From assembly GCA_964470615.1 (NCBI GenBank), contig CAYYDH010000040.1, forward strand, positions 1-5,460: DNA of 5,460 bases, given 5' to 3'. Positions 1 through 5,119 of this stretch are shown here, piece by piece (positions within the stretch are counted from its first letter, which is position 1; every line of letters begins with the position of its first letter). A program made the translations under genes and the position numbers. The DNA is from CAYYDH01 sp964470615. Lineage in GTDB: Bacteria; Patescibacteriota; Minisyncoccia; Minisyncoccales; GWA2-38-27. The notes beneath the pieces were generated by a model. The model did not search any database, had not been told where the DNA came from, and was given only the letters and a program-made list of their open reading frames with translations.

Positions 1-55
1 GCCGCTGCAAGAAAGGAAAAGAAAAGACCTTCAAGAAAAACAGCTAAAAACATGA
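1..55 (+). other. Possible 3' end of an upstream gene, reading frame undecided
   Basis: This lysine/arginine-rich stretch runs in from the left edge. Two frames could be the tail of an upstream gene. One ends with TGA at 53-55, overlapping the next ATG as ATGA. The other ends with TAA at 45-47. The third frame stays open into the HD-domain gene. All three give basic peptides, so the sequence alone does not decide. The tight packing elsewhere in the window makes an upstream gene ending here likely, but its product cannot be named. Confidence 0.25.
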
Positions 56-714
56 TTAACCTCAGTCAAATTAAAAAGCATCCTCAGGTACTGGAGTTTA
101 TAAAGCAAACCGAAAGCGCGTTGGTTGCGCTTTCTTACACTGACCATGGTTTCAGGCACTCAAACTTAGTCGCTGACAGGGCCAGGACTATTGCTAAAGA
201 AATAGGGATTTCTCAAAGAGATGGGGAGTTGGCGGCAATTGCCGGATTTTGTCATGACATGGGAAACTTTTTAAGCCGTACTTATCACAACTATTTGGCG
301 CCGTTGATGTTTCAGCAGATTTTCTGTAACCAGTTTGAACCGCGGGAAATGGCTGAAATTATGCAGGCTATCGCCAACCACGATAAAGAAGAGATGAATT
401 TTACTAGTATTATTTCAGCTGTTGTTGTTTTAGCTGACAAGTCTGACGTACATCGCTCCCGAGTTTCGGTTAAAAATCTAGAGCAGATAAAGACCGATAT
501 TCACGACCGCGTTAATTATGCTACTAAAGAGAGTCGACTTAAAATAGACAAAGTTAAGAAAAGAATAACTTTGACTTTGAAAATTGACACCAACTTTGTA
601 CCAATAGTGGAATACTTTGAGATTTTTACTGAAAGGATGGTTTTTTGTCGAAAAGCGGCAGAATATCTAAAGTATAACTTTGGGCTGGTTATCAACAATT
701 TCAAGCTGTTGTAA
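52..714 (+). CDS. HD-domain phosphohydrolase-like protein
   Basis: This is a 220-residue soluble protein of the metal-dependent HD superfamily, which hydrolyses phosphoester bonds in nucleotides and related substrates. The metal-binding pattern is visible in order: H36 (in GFRH), H68-D69 (in GFCHDMGN), H79, H110-D111 (in ANHDKEE) and D129 (in ADKSDVHRSRV). The second half (about 150-220) resembles the conserved tail I associate with one family of uncharacterised HD proteins: HDRVNYA, then EYFEIF..RM..CR.AAE.L and a final INN..LL. No signal peptide or membrane segment is seen. The start at 52 is chosen because the family usually begins with a similar M-x-L-x-x-I/V-K-K-x-P-x-V pattern. The frame is open further left, so a longer N-terminus is not excluded. 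There is no clear Shine-Dalgarno sequence. The gene ends 2 bases before the methyltransferase start, so the two are probably co-transcribed. The substrate is unknown. Confidence 0.85.
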   Translation: MINLSQIKKHPQVLEFIKQTESALVALSYTDHGFRHSNLVADRARTIAKEIGISQRDGELAAIAGFCHDMGNFLSRTYHNYLAPLMFQQIFCNQFEPREMAEIMQAIANHDKEEMNFTSIISAVVVLADKSDVHRSRVSVKNLEQIKTDIHDRVNYATKESRLKIDKVKKRITLTLKIDTNFVPIVEYFEIFTERMVFCRKAAEYLKYNFGLVINNFKLL

Positions 715-716
715 CA

Positions 717-1178
717 ATGAGCTTGTTTTATGTTGTCTGCGATAACATACGAAGCTTAGAAAACATCGGGTCGATTTTCAGAACTTCTGATGCCCTAGGT
801 GCAGATAAAATCTTTCTCGGCGGTATTTCGGGGTATCCTCCGAATGCTAAGATTTCTAGAACCGCTTTGGGAGCTGAAAAAACCATTCCTTTTGAGCATC
901 ATTGGCATCTTTGGCGCGTAATAGAAGATTTAAAAAGCAGAGGTTTCCAAATAGTCGCCTTGGAAAAAACAAAAGGCGCTTTTTTATACACCAAATTTAA
1001 ACCCAAATTTCCTCTTGCTTTGGTGGTAGGGAATGAAAAAACAGGGGTATCAAAGTCAATTTTGAAGCGAGCAGCTAAAATTATTTATCTTCCAATGCGA
1101 GGAGAGAAAGAATCGTTGAATGTGGCAGTGGCGTTCGGAATAGCAGGGTATGAGATTAACAAGCACCGCAGCGGTTGA
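717..1178 (+). CDS. SpoU/TrmH-family RNA 2'-O-methyltransferase
   Basis: This 153-residue, single-domain SPOUT (trefoil-knot) enzyme should transfer a methyl group from S-adenosylmethionine to a ribose 2'-OH in tRNA or rRNA. All three SpoU motifs are present: motif 1 N16-I-G18-S-I-F-R22 followed by TSDALGA; motif 2 LVVGNEKTGVS (102-112, with E107 and G110); and motif 3 IYLPMRGEKESLNVAVAFGI (123-142, with N135). No extra RNA-binding domain such as the L30e-like N-terminus of RlmB is present. The length is close to TrmL (about 157 residues), but the motif wording is closer to the TrmH/RlmB branch. I therefore do not assign a target nucleotide or a symbol. The gene starts 2 bases after the HD gene. 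Its TGA stop (1176-1178) lies inside the -35 box of the promoter that drives the downstream RNA gene. Confidence 0.9.
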   Translation: MSLFYVVCDNIRSLENIGSIFRTSDALGADKIFLGGISGYPPNAKISRTALGAEKTIPFEHHWHLWRVIEDLKSRGFQIVALEKTKGAFLYTKFKPKFPLALVVGNEKTGVSKSILKRAAKIIYLPMRGEKESLNVAVAFGIAGYEINKHRSG

Positions 1179-1191
1179 CTGTTCTAGTTAA
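1175..1191 (+). promoter_or_regulatory. Candidate IscR-type operator over the -35 box
   Basis: The 17 bases TTGACTGTTCTAGTTAA fit the core of the E. coli IscR type 1 site as I recall it (YYGACTRWWWYAGTCRR) at 15 of 17 positions. The misses are the last W and the C of the right half-site. The left half-site coincides with the -35 box, so part of the match comes free with the promoter. The right half AGTTAA is the independent evidence. Repression by occlusion of the -35 would be expected if an IscR-like protein binds. The fit is weaker than the site before the regulator gene at 2022-2038. Confidence 0.4.
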
Positions 1192-1203
1192 CGGATATAT
1201 TAT
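1175..1203 (+). promoter_or_regulatory. Sigma-70-type promoter of the non-coding RNA
   Basis: The -35 box is TTGACT at 1175-1180 (5 of 6 matches to TTGACA). A spacer of exactly 17 bp follows, then the -10 box TATTAT at 1198-1203 (5 of 6 matches to TATAAT). Transcription would begin near A1210. The -35 box overlaps the stop codon of the methyltransferase gene. This is one of the two best promoter matches in the window, and it sits directly before the GC-rich structured region, which argues for a dedicated RNA gene rather than a 3' untranslated tail. Confidence 0.75.
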
Positions 1204-1209
1204 TTAAAT

Positions 1210-1385
1210 AGTACTCACCTCAAGGAGTTCTTGGGCGATGGTGCTACGGCGCCAGAAAGGAGGATCTTCTCCTCGTGTGCGGAGGGTTGCCGTGCCACAA
1301 GGTTACCCCCTTGCTCCCCAGTGCATTTCCCATCCCTGCCCAAGTTCTCCAGGGGCGGACGCCTAACGCGCTCCGCCCCTTTTTT
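1210..1385 (+). ncRNA. Structured non-coding RNA of unrecognised family, about 175 nt
   Basis: A stand-alone RNA gene is inferred from a promoter, a structured body and a terminator in a row. By my count GC is 63% over 1221-1380, against 13% in 1381-1440. The closing helix pairs GGAG 1224-1227 with CTCC 1347-1350, has a symmetric UU/UU loop, then pairs CTTGGGC 1230-1236 with GCCCAAG 1338-1344. It continues as GATGG 1237-1241 with CCATC 1330-1334 across a CCT bulge, then TGC 1242-1244 with GCA 1323-1325. Inside are ACGGC 1246-1250 with GCCGT 1289-1293, which encloses a hairpin AGGAGG/TCTCCT at 1258-1273, and a second hairpin CAAGG/CCTTG at 1298-1313. I see no SRP RNA tetraloop domain, RNase P or tmRNA signatures, FMN, TPP, cobalamin or SAM riboswitch core, or convincing fluoride riboswitch. 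Size and rod-like base would allow a 6S-like RNA, but I cannot show it. A leader or attenuator of the nitroreductase gene is the main alternative. Confidence 0.7.
1352..1385 (+). terminator. Strong intrinsic terminator of the non-coding RNA
   Basis: GGGGCGGA at 1352-1359 pairs with TCCGCCCC at 1372-1379. The stem extends inward by CGC 1360-1362 with GCG 1368-1370 around a CTAAC loop, with C1371 bulged. Six T residues follow at 1380-1385. This gives an 11-bp GC-rich stem with a U tract, a textbook rho-independent terminator. It should end both the RNA gene and any read-through from the HD/methyltransferase pair. Confidence 0.92.
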
Positions 1386-1387
1386 AC

Positions 1388-1415
1388 TTGTTTTTTAATT
1401 TAAAAAAGATAAAAT
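1388..1415 (+). promoter_or_regulatory. Probable promoter of the nitroreductase gene
   Basis: The -10 candidate is TAAAAT at 1410-1415 (5 of 6 to consensus). A weak -35 candidate, TTGTTT at 1388-1393, lies 16 bp upstream, in very AT-rich sequence directly after the terminator. Initiation near 1422 would give a leader of about 24 bases. AT-rich DNA makes chance matches common, but some promoter is needed here because the terminator isolates the gene from upstream transcription. Confidence 0.4.
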
Positions 1416-1445
1416 TAAGATGTAATAGAATAACCATAATAAAAC

Positions 1446-1961
1446 ATGAATGTTTATCAAGCAATCGAAACTAGAAGAAGTGTAAGAGAGTACCGGGAGG
1501 ATCCGGTGTTGGAAGATTCCTTAAAAAGAATAATGACAGCTGCTAGCTTAGCCCCCTCGGCCCACAACGCGCAGGAGTATAAGTTTGTGATTGTTAAGGA
1601 TAAGGAGCGGAAAAAAGAACTGGTTAAAGCTGCGATGGGTCAAAGATTTATTGCAACAGCGCCAGTGGTTATTGCGGCCGTTTCCTTGAATCCGGAAGCA
1701 GTAATGGATTGCGGGGTGCTTCAATACCCAGTTGACGTGGCCATTGCAGTAGATCATATAACCTTGGCTGCAGCAGAAGAGGGGCTGGGGACTTGCTGGA
1801 TCGGCGCTTTTAACCAAGAAGAAGTGAAAAAGATTCTAGGGGTTCCAGAACAGTACAAGGTTGTCGCTTTGCTTTCGCTTGGCGTTGCTTACGACGAACC
1901 AGAACCAAAGTCTCGCAAAGAATTGCACCTGCTCGTTTGCCAGGAACAGTTTTCAGAATAA
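1446..1961 (+). CDS. Nitroreductase-family FMN-dependent oxidoreductase
   Basis: This 171-residue cytoplasmic flavoprotein belongs to the nitroreductase fold, whose members reduce nitro compounds, quinones or other electron-poor substrates with NAD(P)H through FMN. The N-terminal FMN-phosphate motif is R10-R11-S12-V-R14. It is followed by APSAHNAQEYKFVIV (36-50), the usual PSxxNxQPW/xF region with E-Y in place of P-W. The helix DVAIAVDHITLAAAEEGLGTCWIGAF (97-122), split in my reading into DVAIAVDHITLAAAEEGLG and TCWIGAF, and the strand ALLSLGVAY (141-149) complete the domain. The length is normal for the compact, probably homodimeric subgroup. No Shine-Dalgarno sequence precedes the ATG. No convincing hairpin terminator lies in 1962-1988, although a T-rich run follows the stop. 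The gene sits between the RNA gene and the Fe-S operon but has its own promoter. The true substrate cannot be inferred; electron supply to sulfur or Fe-S metabolism is only a guess from position. Confidence 0.88.
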   Translation: MNVYQAIETRRSVREYREDPVLEDSLKRIMTAASLAPSAHNAQEYKFVIVKDKERKKELVKAAMGQRFIATAPVVIAAVSLNPEAVMDCGVLQYPVDVAIAVDHITLAAAEEGLGTCWIGAFNQEEVKKILGVPEQYKVVALLSLGVAYDEPEPKSRKELHLLVCQEQFSE

Positions 1962-1988
1962 GACACAGAGCCGTTTGTTTTTTGAATA

Positions 1989-2017
1989 TTGACACCAGTC
2001 TATCTGTTTGTTAGGAT
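1989..2017 (+). promoter_or_regulatory. Promoter of the iscR-iscS-iscU-mnmA-thiI operon
   Basis: A perfect -35 box, TTGACA at 1989-1994, is followed by a 17-bp spacer and a -10 candidate TAGGAT at 2012-2017 (4 of 6 to consensus). The predicted start near 2024 falls inside the palindrome at 2022-2038 and leaves a 5' leader of only about 20 bases. The TTG of the -35 box is also in frame with the regulator gene and could be mistaken for its start codon, but the protein family and the promoter both argue for the ATG at 2043. Confidence 0.7.
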
Positions 2018-2021
2018 AAAG

Positions 2022-2038
2022 CCGACTAATTTAGTCGG
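2022..2038 (+). promoter_or_regulatory. IscR type 1-like operator (autoregulatory site)
   Basis: CCGACTAATTTAGTCGG is a palindrome with only the central base unpaired. It satisfies every position of YYGACTRWWWYAGTCRR, the core of the type 1 site bound by [2Fe-2S]-IscR in E. coli as I recall it. It lies at the predicted transcription start and ends 4 bases before the ATG of an IscR-like gene, the expected place for self-repression. The flanks (AAAG and TTTT) allow four further pairs in RNA. A short hairpin terminator for the nitroreductase gene is therefore a rival or additional role, but the T run is only four bases and runs into the start codon. Confidence 0.75.
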
Positions 2039-2042
2039 TTTT

Positions 2043-2438
2043 ATGGTAAAGATATCAAAGAAGGCTCAATATGGGTTGCGAGCCATGGTCTATTTAGGCC
2101 GCGTATCGCTGAAAAAAGAGATTGCTTCTCTTAAAAAGATCTCTCAAGCAGAAGGGATACCTTTTGATTTCCTGGAAAAGATTATTTCTTCTTTGGAAAA
2201 AGCCGGTTTGCTGAAATCTAAGAAAGGCGTCAGCGGCGGATACTTTTTAGCCAGATCGCCTAAAAGAATCAGCGCTGGAGAAATTATGGAAGCGCTTGAA
2301 GGAGAGATTGCGCCTGTCGGTTGCGCTCTTTGCGGCAAATCTAAAAGATGCTTATCAAAGAATGTTTGGGATGAAGTTAGAGCGTCACTTGTTTCTACCT
2401 TAAACTCCATAACCTTGTATGACTTACTCAAAAAGTAG
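2043..2438 (+). CDS. iscR: Rrf2-family, IscR-like Fe-S-sensing transcriptional regulator
   Basis: This is a 131-residue DNA-binding repressor. The N-terminal winged helix begins MVKISKKAQYGLRAMVYL, the classic Rrf2 opening, and the wing is KGVSGGYFLARSP (61-73). A dimerisation helix and a cysteine cluster follow: C94-x2-C97-x5-C103. The last part (RCLSKNVW, then LNSITLYDLL) lines up with the corresponding region of E. coli IscR. IscR ligates its [2Fe-2S] cluster with three cysteines and H107. The position matching that histidine is K106 here, so the fourth ligand differs or is absent. The ATG at 2043 is chosen over an in-frame TTG at 1989 because that TTG is part of the -35 box and the family starts at MxIS. 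The gene overlaps iscS by 20 bases. Its neighbours and the operator directly upstream support an IscR-like role; other Rrf2 branches such as CymR or NsrR are less likely. Confidence 0.88.
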   Translation: MVKISKKAQYGLRAMVYLGRVSLKKEIASLKKISQAEGIPFDFLEKIISSLEKAGLLKSKKGVSGGYFLARSPKRISAGEIMEALEGEIAPVGCALCGKSKRCLSKNVWDEVRASLVSTLNSITLYDLLKK

Positions 2439-3585
2439 AATATATCTTGACTACGCGGCAACTACGCCCATTGACCCTCGTGTTTTAAAAGCGATGGCGC
2501 CTTTCTTTTCTAAGAAGTTTGGCAATACAATGTCATTGCATTCTTTCGGCCAAGAGGCAAAGGTAGCAACAGAAGAAAGCCGGGAAAAAGTAGCCAGTTT
2601 GATGGGAGCTAAGCCTAGTGAGATAGCTTTTACTTCTTCAGCGACTGAAAGCAATAACTTGGCGTTAAAAGGAATAGCTTTTGCTAATAAGGGCAAAGGG
2701 AAACATATTGTCATTTCTTCTATTGAGCATGCGTGCGTTATGGAGAGCGCGAACTGGTTGGAAAGGCAAGGGTTTGAGATAACAAGGGTTAAGGTTGATA
2801 AGCAGGGGCTGGTGAACCCAGCTGATACTAGCAGGGCGATAAGAAAAGACACTATTTTAGTTTCCATAATCCATGCTTCCAACGAAATCGGTACGATCCA
2901 GCCGATAGAGGAAATCGGTAGAATCTGTAAAGAAAAAGGAGTGTATTTTCACACTGATGCGGCTCAGAGCTTCGGTAAGATTCCAATCGATGTTAGAAAG
3001 ATGAACATTGATTTGCTTACAGCCAGTTCTCACAAGATGTACGGGCCCAAGGGGGCAGCTTGTTTGTTTGCGCGGGAGGGCGTGAAGATTGAGCCCTTGC
3101 TTCATGGCGGAGGCCACGAGGCAGGATTACGGTCTTCAACCATTAACTTGCCGGCGATAGTCGGTTTTGCTAAGGCTTGCGAGATTTGCGAGAGAGAAAT
3201 GAGCAAAGAAAGTAAAAGATTAGAAAAAATGAGAGATAGATTGATAAAAGGAGTTCTTAAGATAAAGGATTCTCATTTAAACGGCCATCTTGCAAAACGA
3301 CTGCCCAACAATGCCAGCTTCTGGTTTTCTTTTATTGAAGGAGAATCCCTGATCATCCAGCTTGATTTGCAGGGGATCGCTGCTTCTACTGGTTCTGCTT
3401 GTTCTTCTATGAAGTTGGAGCCGAGCTATGTTTTGTTAGCTATCGGGTTAAGACCGCAGGAAGCGCATGGTTCCTTGCGAGTTTCTTTGGGCAGATGGAC
3501 AACGAAAAAAGACATTGATTATTTGTTGAAAGTTTTGCCAAAAATTGTTAAACAATTAAGGGAGATCTCTCCTTTCAAGAGATAA
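2419..3585 (+). CDS. iscS: Cysteine desulfurase IscS/NifS
   Basis: This 388-residue PLP enzyme removes sulfur from L-cysteine as an enzyme-bound persulfide, giving alanine and supplying sulfur for Fe-S clusters and tRNA thiolation. The key residues fall at the same numbers as in E. coli IscS: H104 (in SIEHAC), D180 and Q183 (in HTDAAQSFG), the PLP lysine K206 (in SSHKMYGPKG) and the catalytic C328 (in STGSACSSMKLEPSYVL). The cysteine lies on the long mobile loop of group I desulfurases. The N-terminus IYLDYAATTP is typical. The ATG at 2419 overlaps the end of the regulator gene by 20 bases, which suggests translational coupling. No in-frame start lies between it and the conserved IYLDYAATTP segment. 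It is followed 4 bases later by iscU. No hscA, hscB, fdx or iscA is seen here, so it is a minimal set. Confidence 0.96.
   Translation: MTYSKSRIYLDYAATTPIDPRVLKAMAPFFSKKFGNTMSLHSFGQEAKVATEESREKVASLMGAKPSEIAFTSSATESNNLALKGIAFANKGKGKHIVISSIEHACVMESANWLERQGFEITRVKVDKQGLVNPADTSRAIRKDTILVSIIHASNEIGTIQPIEEIGRICKEKGVYFHTDAAQSFGKIPIDVRKMNIDLLTASSHKMYGPKGAACLFAREGVKIEPLLHGGGHEAGLRSSTINLPAIVGFAKACEICEREMSKESKRLEKMRDRLIKGVLKIKDSHLNGHLAKRLPNNASFWFSFIEGESLIIQLDLQGIAASTGSACSSMKLEPSYVLLAIGLRPQEAHGSLRVSLGRWTTKKDIDYLLKVLPKIVKQLREISPFKR
3558..3575 (+). repeat. Small inverted repeat at the iscS-iscU junction
   Basis: AAGGGAGATCTCTCCTTT is an almost perfect inverted repeat, forming 7 pairs around an ATCT loop with one G-U pair. 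It lies within the last codons of iscS, about 15 bases before the iscU start. There is no T run of terminator type. It could influence mRNA processing or iscU translation, or it may be chance within coding sequence. Confidence 0.3.
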
Positions 3586-3589
3586 AATT

Positions 3590-4078
3590 ATGCAGCAACA
3601 AGGACCCTATACAAAAAAAGTTATTGAAACATTCAGGCATCCGCACAACTACGGCAGTTTAAAAAAGCCTGACGGCATAGGACAGGTTGGCAATGTCGTT
3701 TGCGGTGATTTAATGAAACTGTATATTAAAATTGCTAAAAACAAAAAAGAAGAAGAGTTTATCAAGGATATAAGGTTTGAGACCTTTGGCTGCGTGGCGG
3801 CAATAGCGACAAGCAGCATTATTACAGACTTAGCGAAGGGGAAAACAATAAAAGAAGTAATGAATATTACAAAAGAGAGCGTGATTGATTCGCTTGAGGG
3901 GCTGCCTAAGATAAAATGGCACTGTTCTGTTCTAGCAGTAGATGCTTTAACAGAGGCGATTTACGATTATTTATCAAAGAATAAGAAGTTAATACCAGAA
4001 GATTTAAAAGAACGCCATCAGAGGATAAAAAAAGAAAAAGAGGTAATAGAGAAGAAATATAAGAAATGGCTAAGGTAA
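3590..4078 (+). CDS. iscU: IscU/NifU-type Fe-S cluster assembly scaffold
   Basis: This 162-residue scaffold assembles [2Fe-2S] or [4Fe-4S] clusters using sulfur from IscS and passes them to target proteins. The U-type fold is plain: Y7-T-K-K-V-I-E-x-F-R-H-P-H-N-Y-G, then the three ligand cysteines C38 (in VVCGDLMK, with D40), C68 (in ETFGCVAAIATSS) and C112 (in KWHCSVLA, preceded by H111). The segment before the last cysteine reads LPKIK rather than LPPVK, the HscA-recognition motif of E. coli IscU. No HscA/HscB genes are nearby. Beyond about residue 128 there is an additional 34-residue, lysine- and glutamate-rich, probably helical tail absent from E. coli IscU (about 128 residues). The start lies 4 bases after the iscS stop. 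The 3' end overlaps mnmA by 13 bases, tying scaffold and tRNA thiolase expression together. Confidence 0.93.
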   Translation: MQQQGPYTKKVIETFRHPHNYGSLKKPDGIGQVGNVVCGDLMKLYIKIAKNKKEEEFIKDIRFETFGCVAAIATSSIITDLAKGKTIKEVMNITKESVIDSLEGLPKIKWHCSVLAVDALTEAIYDYLSKNKKLIPEDLKERHQRIKKEKEVIEKKYKKWLR

Positions 4079-5115
4079 ACAGAAAGGTTGTAGTTGCCAT
4101 GTCAGGCGGAGTAGATAGTTCCGTGGCAGCAGCCCTGCTTAAAGAGCAGGGCTTTGGTGTTGTTGGCGTTCATCTCAAGTTCTGGACGCAGGATGGCAAA
4201 GAAAACCGTTGCTGTTCTACAGAAAGCGAGAATAGGGCGCGGCTGGTTGCTAAAAAACTAGAGATTCCTTTTTATATCTTTAATTTCGGGAAAGAATTCA
4301 AAAAGCGGGTGGTAGATTATTTTTTAGAGGAGATAAAAGCTGGTCGAACGCCTAACCCTTGCGTTGTTTGTAATAAAGAGATTAAATTCGGCCTTTTGCT
4401 GAAAAAAGCGCTATCCTTGGAAGCAGATTTCATAGCCACTGGCCACTATGCGTGCCTTAAGCGTGTTTCAGGCAGAATTGCTTTGTTGAAGGGAAAAGAC
4501 AGGAATAAAGATCAGTCGTATTTCCTATGGCAGCTAAGCCAGAAACAACTGAGTTGCGTTTTGTTTCCTGTTGGCGGATATACAAAAGCCCAGGTTAGAA
4601 GGCTGGCAAAAAAGTTTAAGCTACCAGTTGCTGAAATTCCAGAATCAATGGAAATATGCTTTGCACCGGCTGGAATAAATAGCTTTGTTAAAAGATACTT
4701 AAAAGCAAAGCCAGGGGACATAGTTGATACTAGGGAAAAGGTAATTGGCCGGCATTCAGGCCTTGCTTATTACACCATTGGCCAGCGCAAGGGGATCAAG
4801 CTGCCTGGCGGCCCTTATTTTGTTTTTAGCAAAGACGAGAATCGTAATTGCCTGATTGTTACTAAAAACAAGAAAGACTTGTTTAAGAAAGAGGTTATTT
4901 TTAGAGACCAAAACTGGATTTCAGGAAAAGCGCCTAAGTTTCCAATAAAAGTTATGGCGAAGATAAGGTATGGGCAAAAGGCAGCATCAGCAACAATCAA
5001 GGGAAAGAATTCAGCAGTTTTTTTGAAACCGCAGCAGGCTGTTACTCCGGGCCAGTCAGTAGTTTTTTATAGTAATAGTGAAATATTAGGCGGAGGGGTT
5101 ATAATAAATAAGTAG
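4066..5115 (+). CDS. mnmA: tRNA-specific 2-thiouridylase MnmA
   Basis: This 349-residue enzyme adenylates and thiolates U34 of tRNA(Lys), tRNA(Glu) and tRNA(Gln), making s2U for accurate decoding. The N-terminal PP-loop ATP pyrophosphatase motif is S13-G-G-V-D-S-S19. Next come RTPNPCVVCNKEIKF (94-108), ATGHYA (124-129), KDQSYFLW (148-155), SMEICFA (194-200) and YYTIGQRKG (235-243), followed by a C-terminal beta-barrel domain. The catalytic pair is C102 and C198, matching E. coli C102 and C199. C99 stands where E. coli has D99, giving a CxxC. The length is normal for the family. The ATG at 4066 lies inside iscU, and this is the only gene with a modest purine-rich GAGAAG stretch upstream (about 4049-4054). 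No Tus relay genes are seen, so sulfur probably passes directly from IscS, as known for the B. subtilis YrvO-MnmA pair. Confidence 0.96.
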   Translation: MAKVNRKVVVAMSGGVDSSVAAALLKEQGFGVVGVHLKFWTQDGKENRCCSTESENRARLVAKKLEIPFYIFNFGKEFKKRVVDYFLEEIKAGRTPNPCVVCNKEIKFGLLLKKALSLEADFIATGHYACLKRVSGRIALLKGKDRNKDQSYFLWQLSQKQLSCVLFPVGGYTKAQVRRLAKKFKLPVAEIPESMEICFAPAGINSFVKRYLKAKPGDIVDTREKVIGRHSGLAYYTIGQRKGIKLPGGPYFVFSKDENRNCLIVTKNKKDLFKKEVIFRDQNWISGKAPKFPIKVMAKIRYGQKAASATIKGKNSAVFLKPQQAVTPGQSVVFYSNSEILGGGVIINK

Positions 5116-5119
5116 ATAT

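Noticed and set aside
1238..1366. A 42-codon ORF with AAGGAG (1222-1227) 10 bases before its ATG
   Set aside because: The AAGGAG is part of the closing helix of the RNA, and the peptide is rich in proline, serine and arginine with no recognisable pattern. Its stop lies in the terminator loop. The base pairing explains the sequence better, although ribosome profiling could still revive it.
1210..1385. SRP RNA, fluoride riboswitch or FMN riboswitch as identity of the structured RNA
   Set aside because: GTGTGCGGAGGGTTGCC recalls part of Bacillus SRP RNA, but the universal helix 8 tetraloop domain is missing. GGCGATGG recalls the fluoride riboswitch start, but its distal conserved pairing partner is missing. 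The FMN riboswitch core is absent even though a flavoprotein gene follows.
1989..2042. TTG at 1989 as the start of the Rrf2 gene, adding 18 residues
   Set aside because: The TTG belongs to a perfect TTGACA -35 box, the added residues cover the -10 box and operator, and Rrf2 proteins begin at the MxIS sequence, which matches the ATG at 2043.
2018..2042. Palindrome before the regulator gene as only an intrinsic terminator of the nitroreductase gene
   Set aside because: The stem is AT-containing and the T run has only four bases before the start codon. It lies downstream of a strong promoter, and its sequence fits an IscR site. A secondary terminator role is not excluded.
2144..3117. Long open frames on the minus strand opposite the regulator and iscS genes
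   Set aside because: They lie wholly opposite well-conserved coding regions, have no family resemblance and no start signals, and are shadows of the plus-strand genes.
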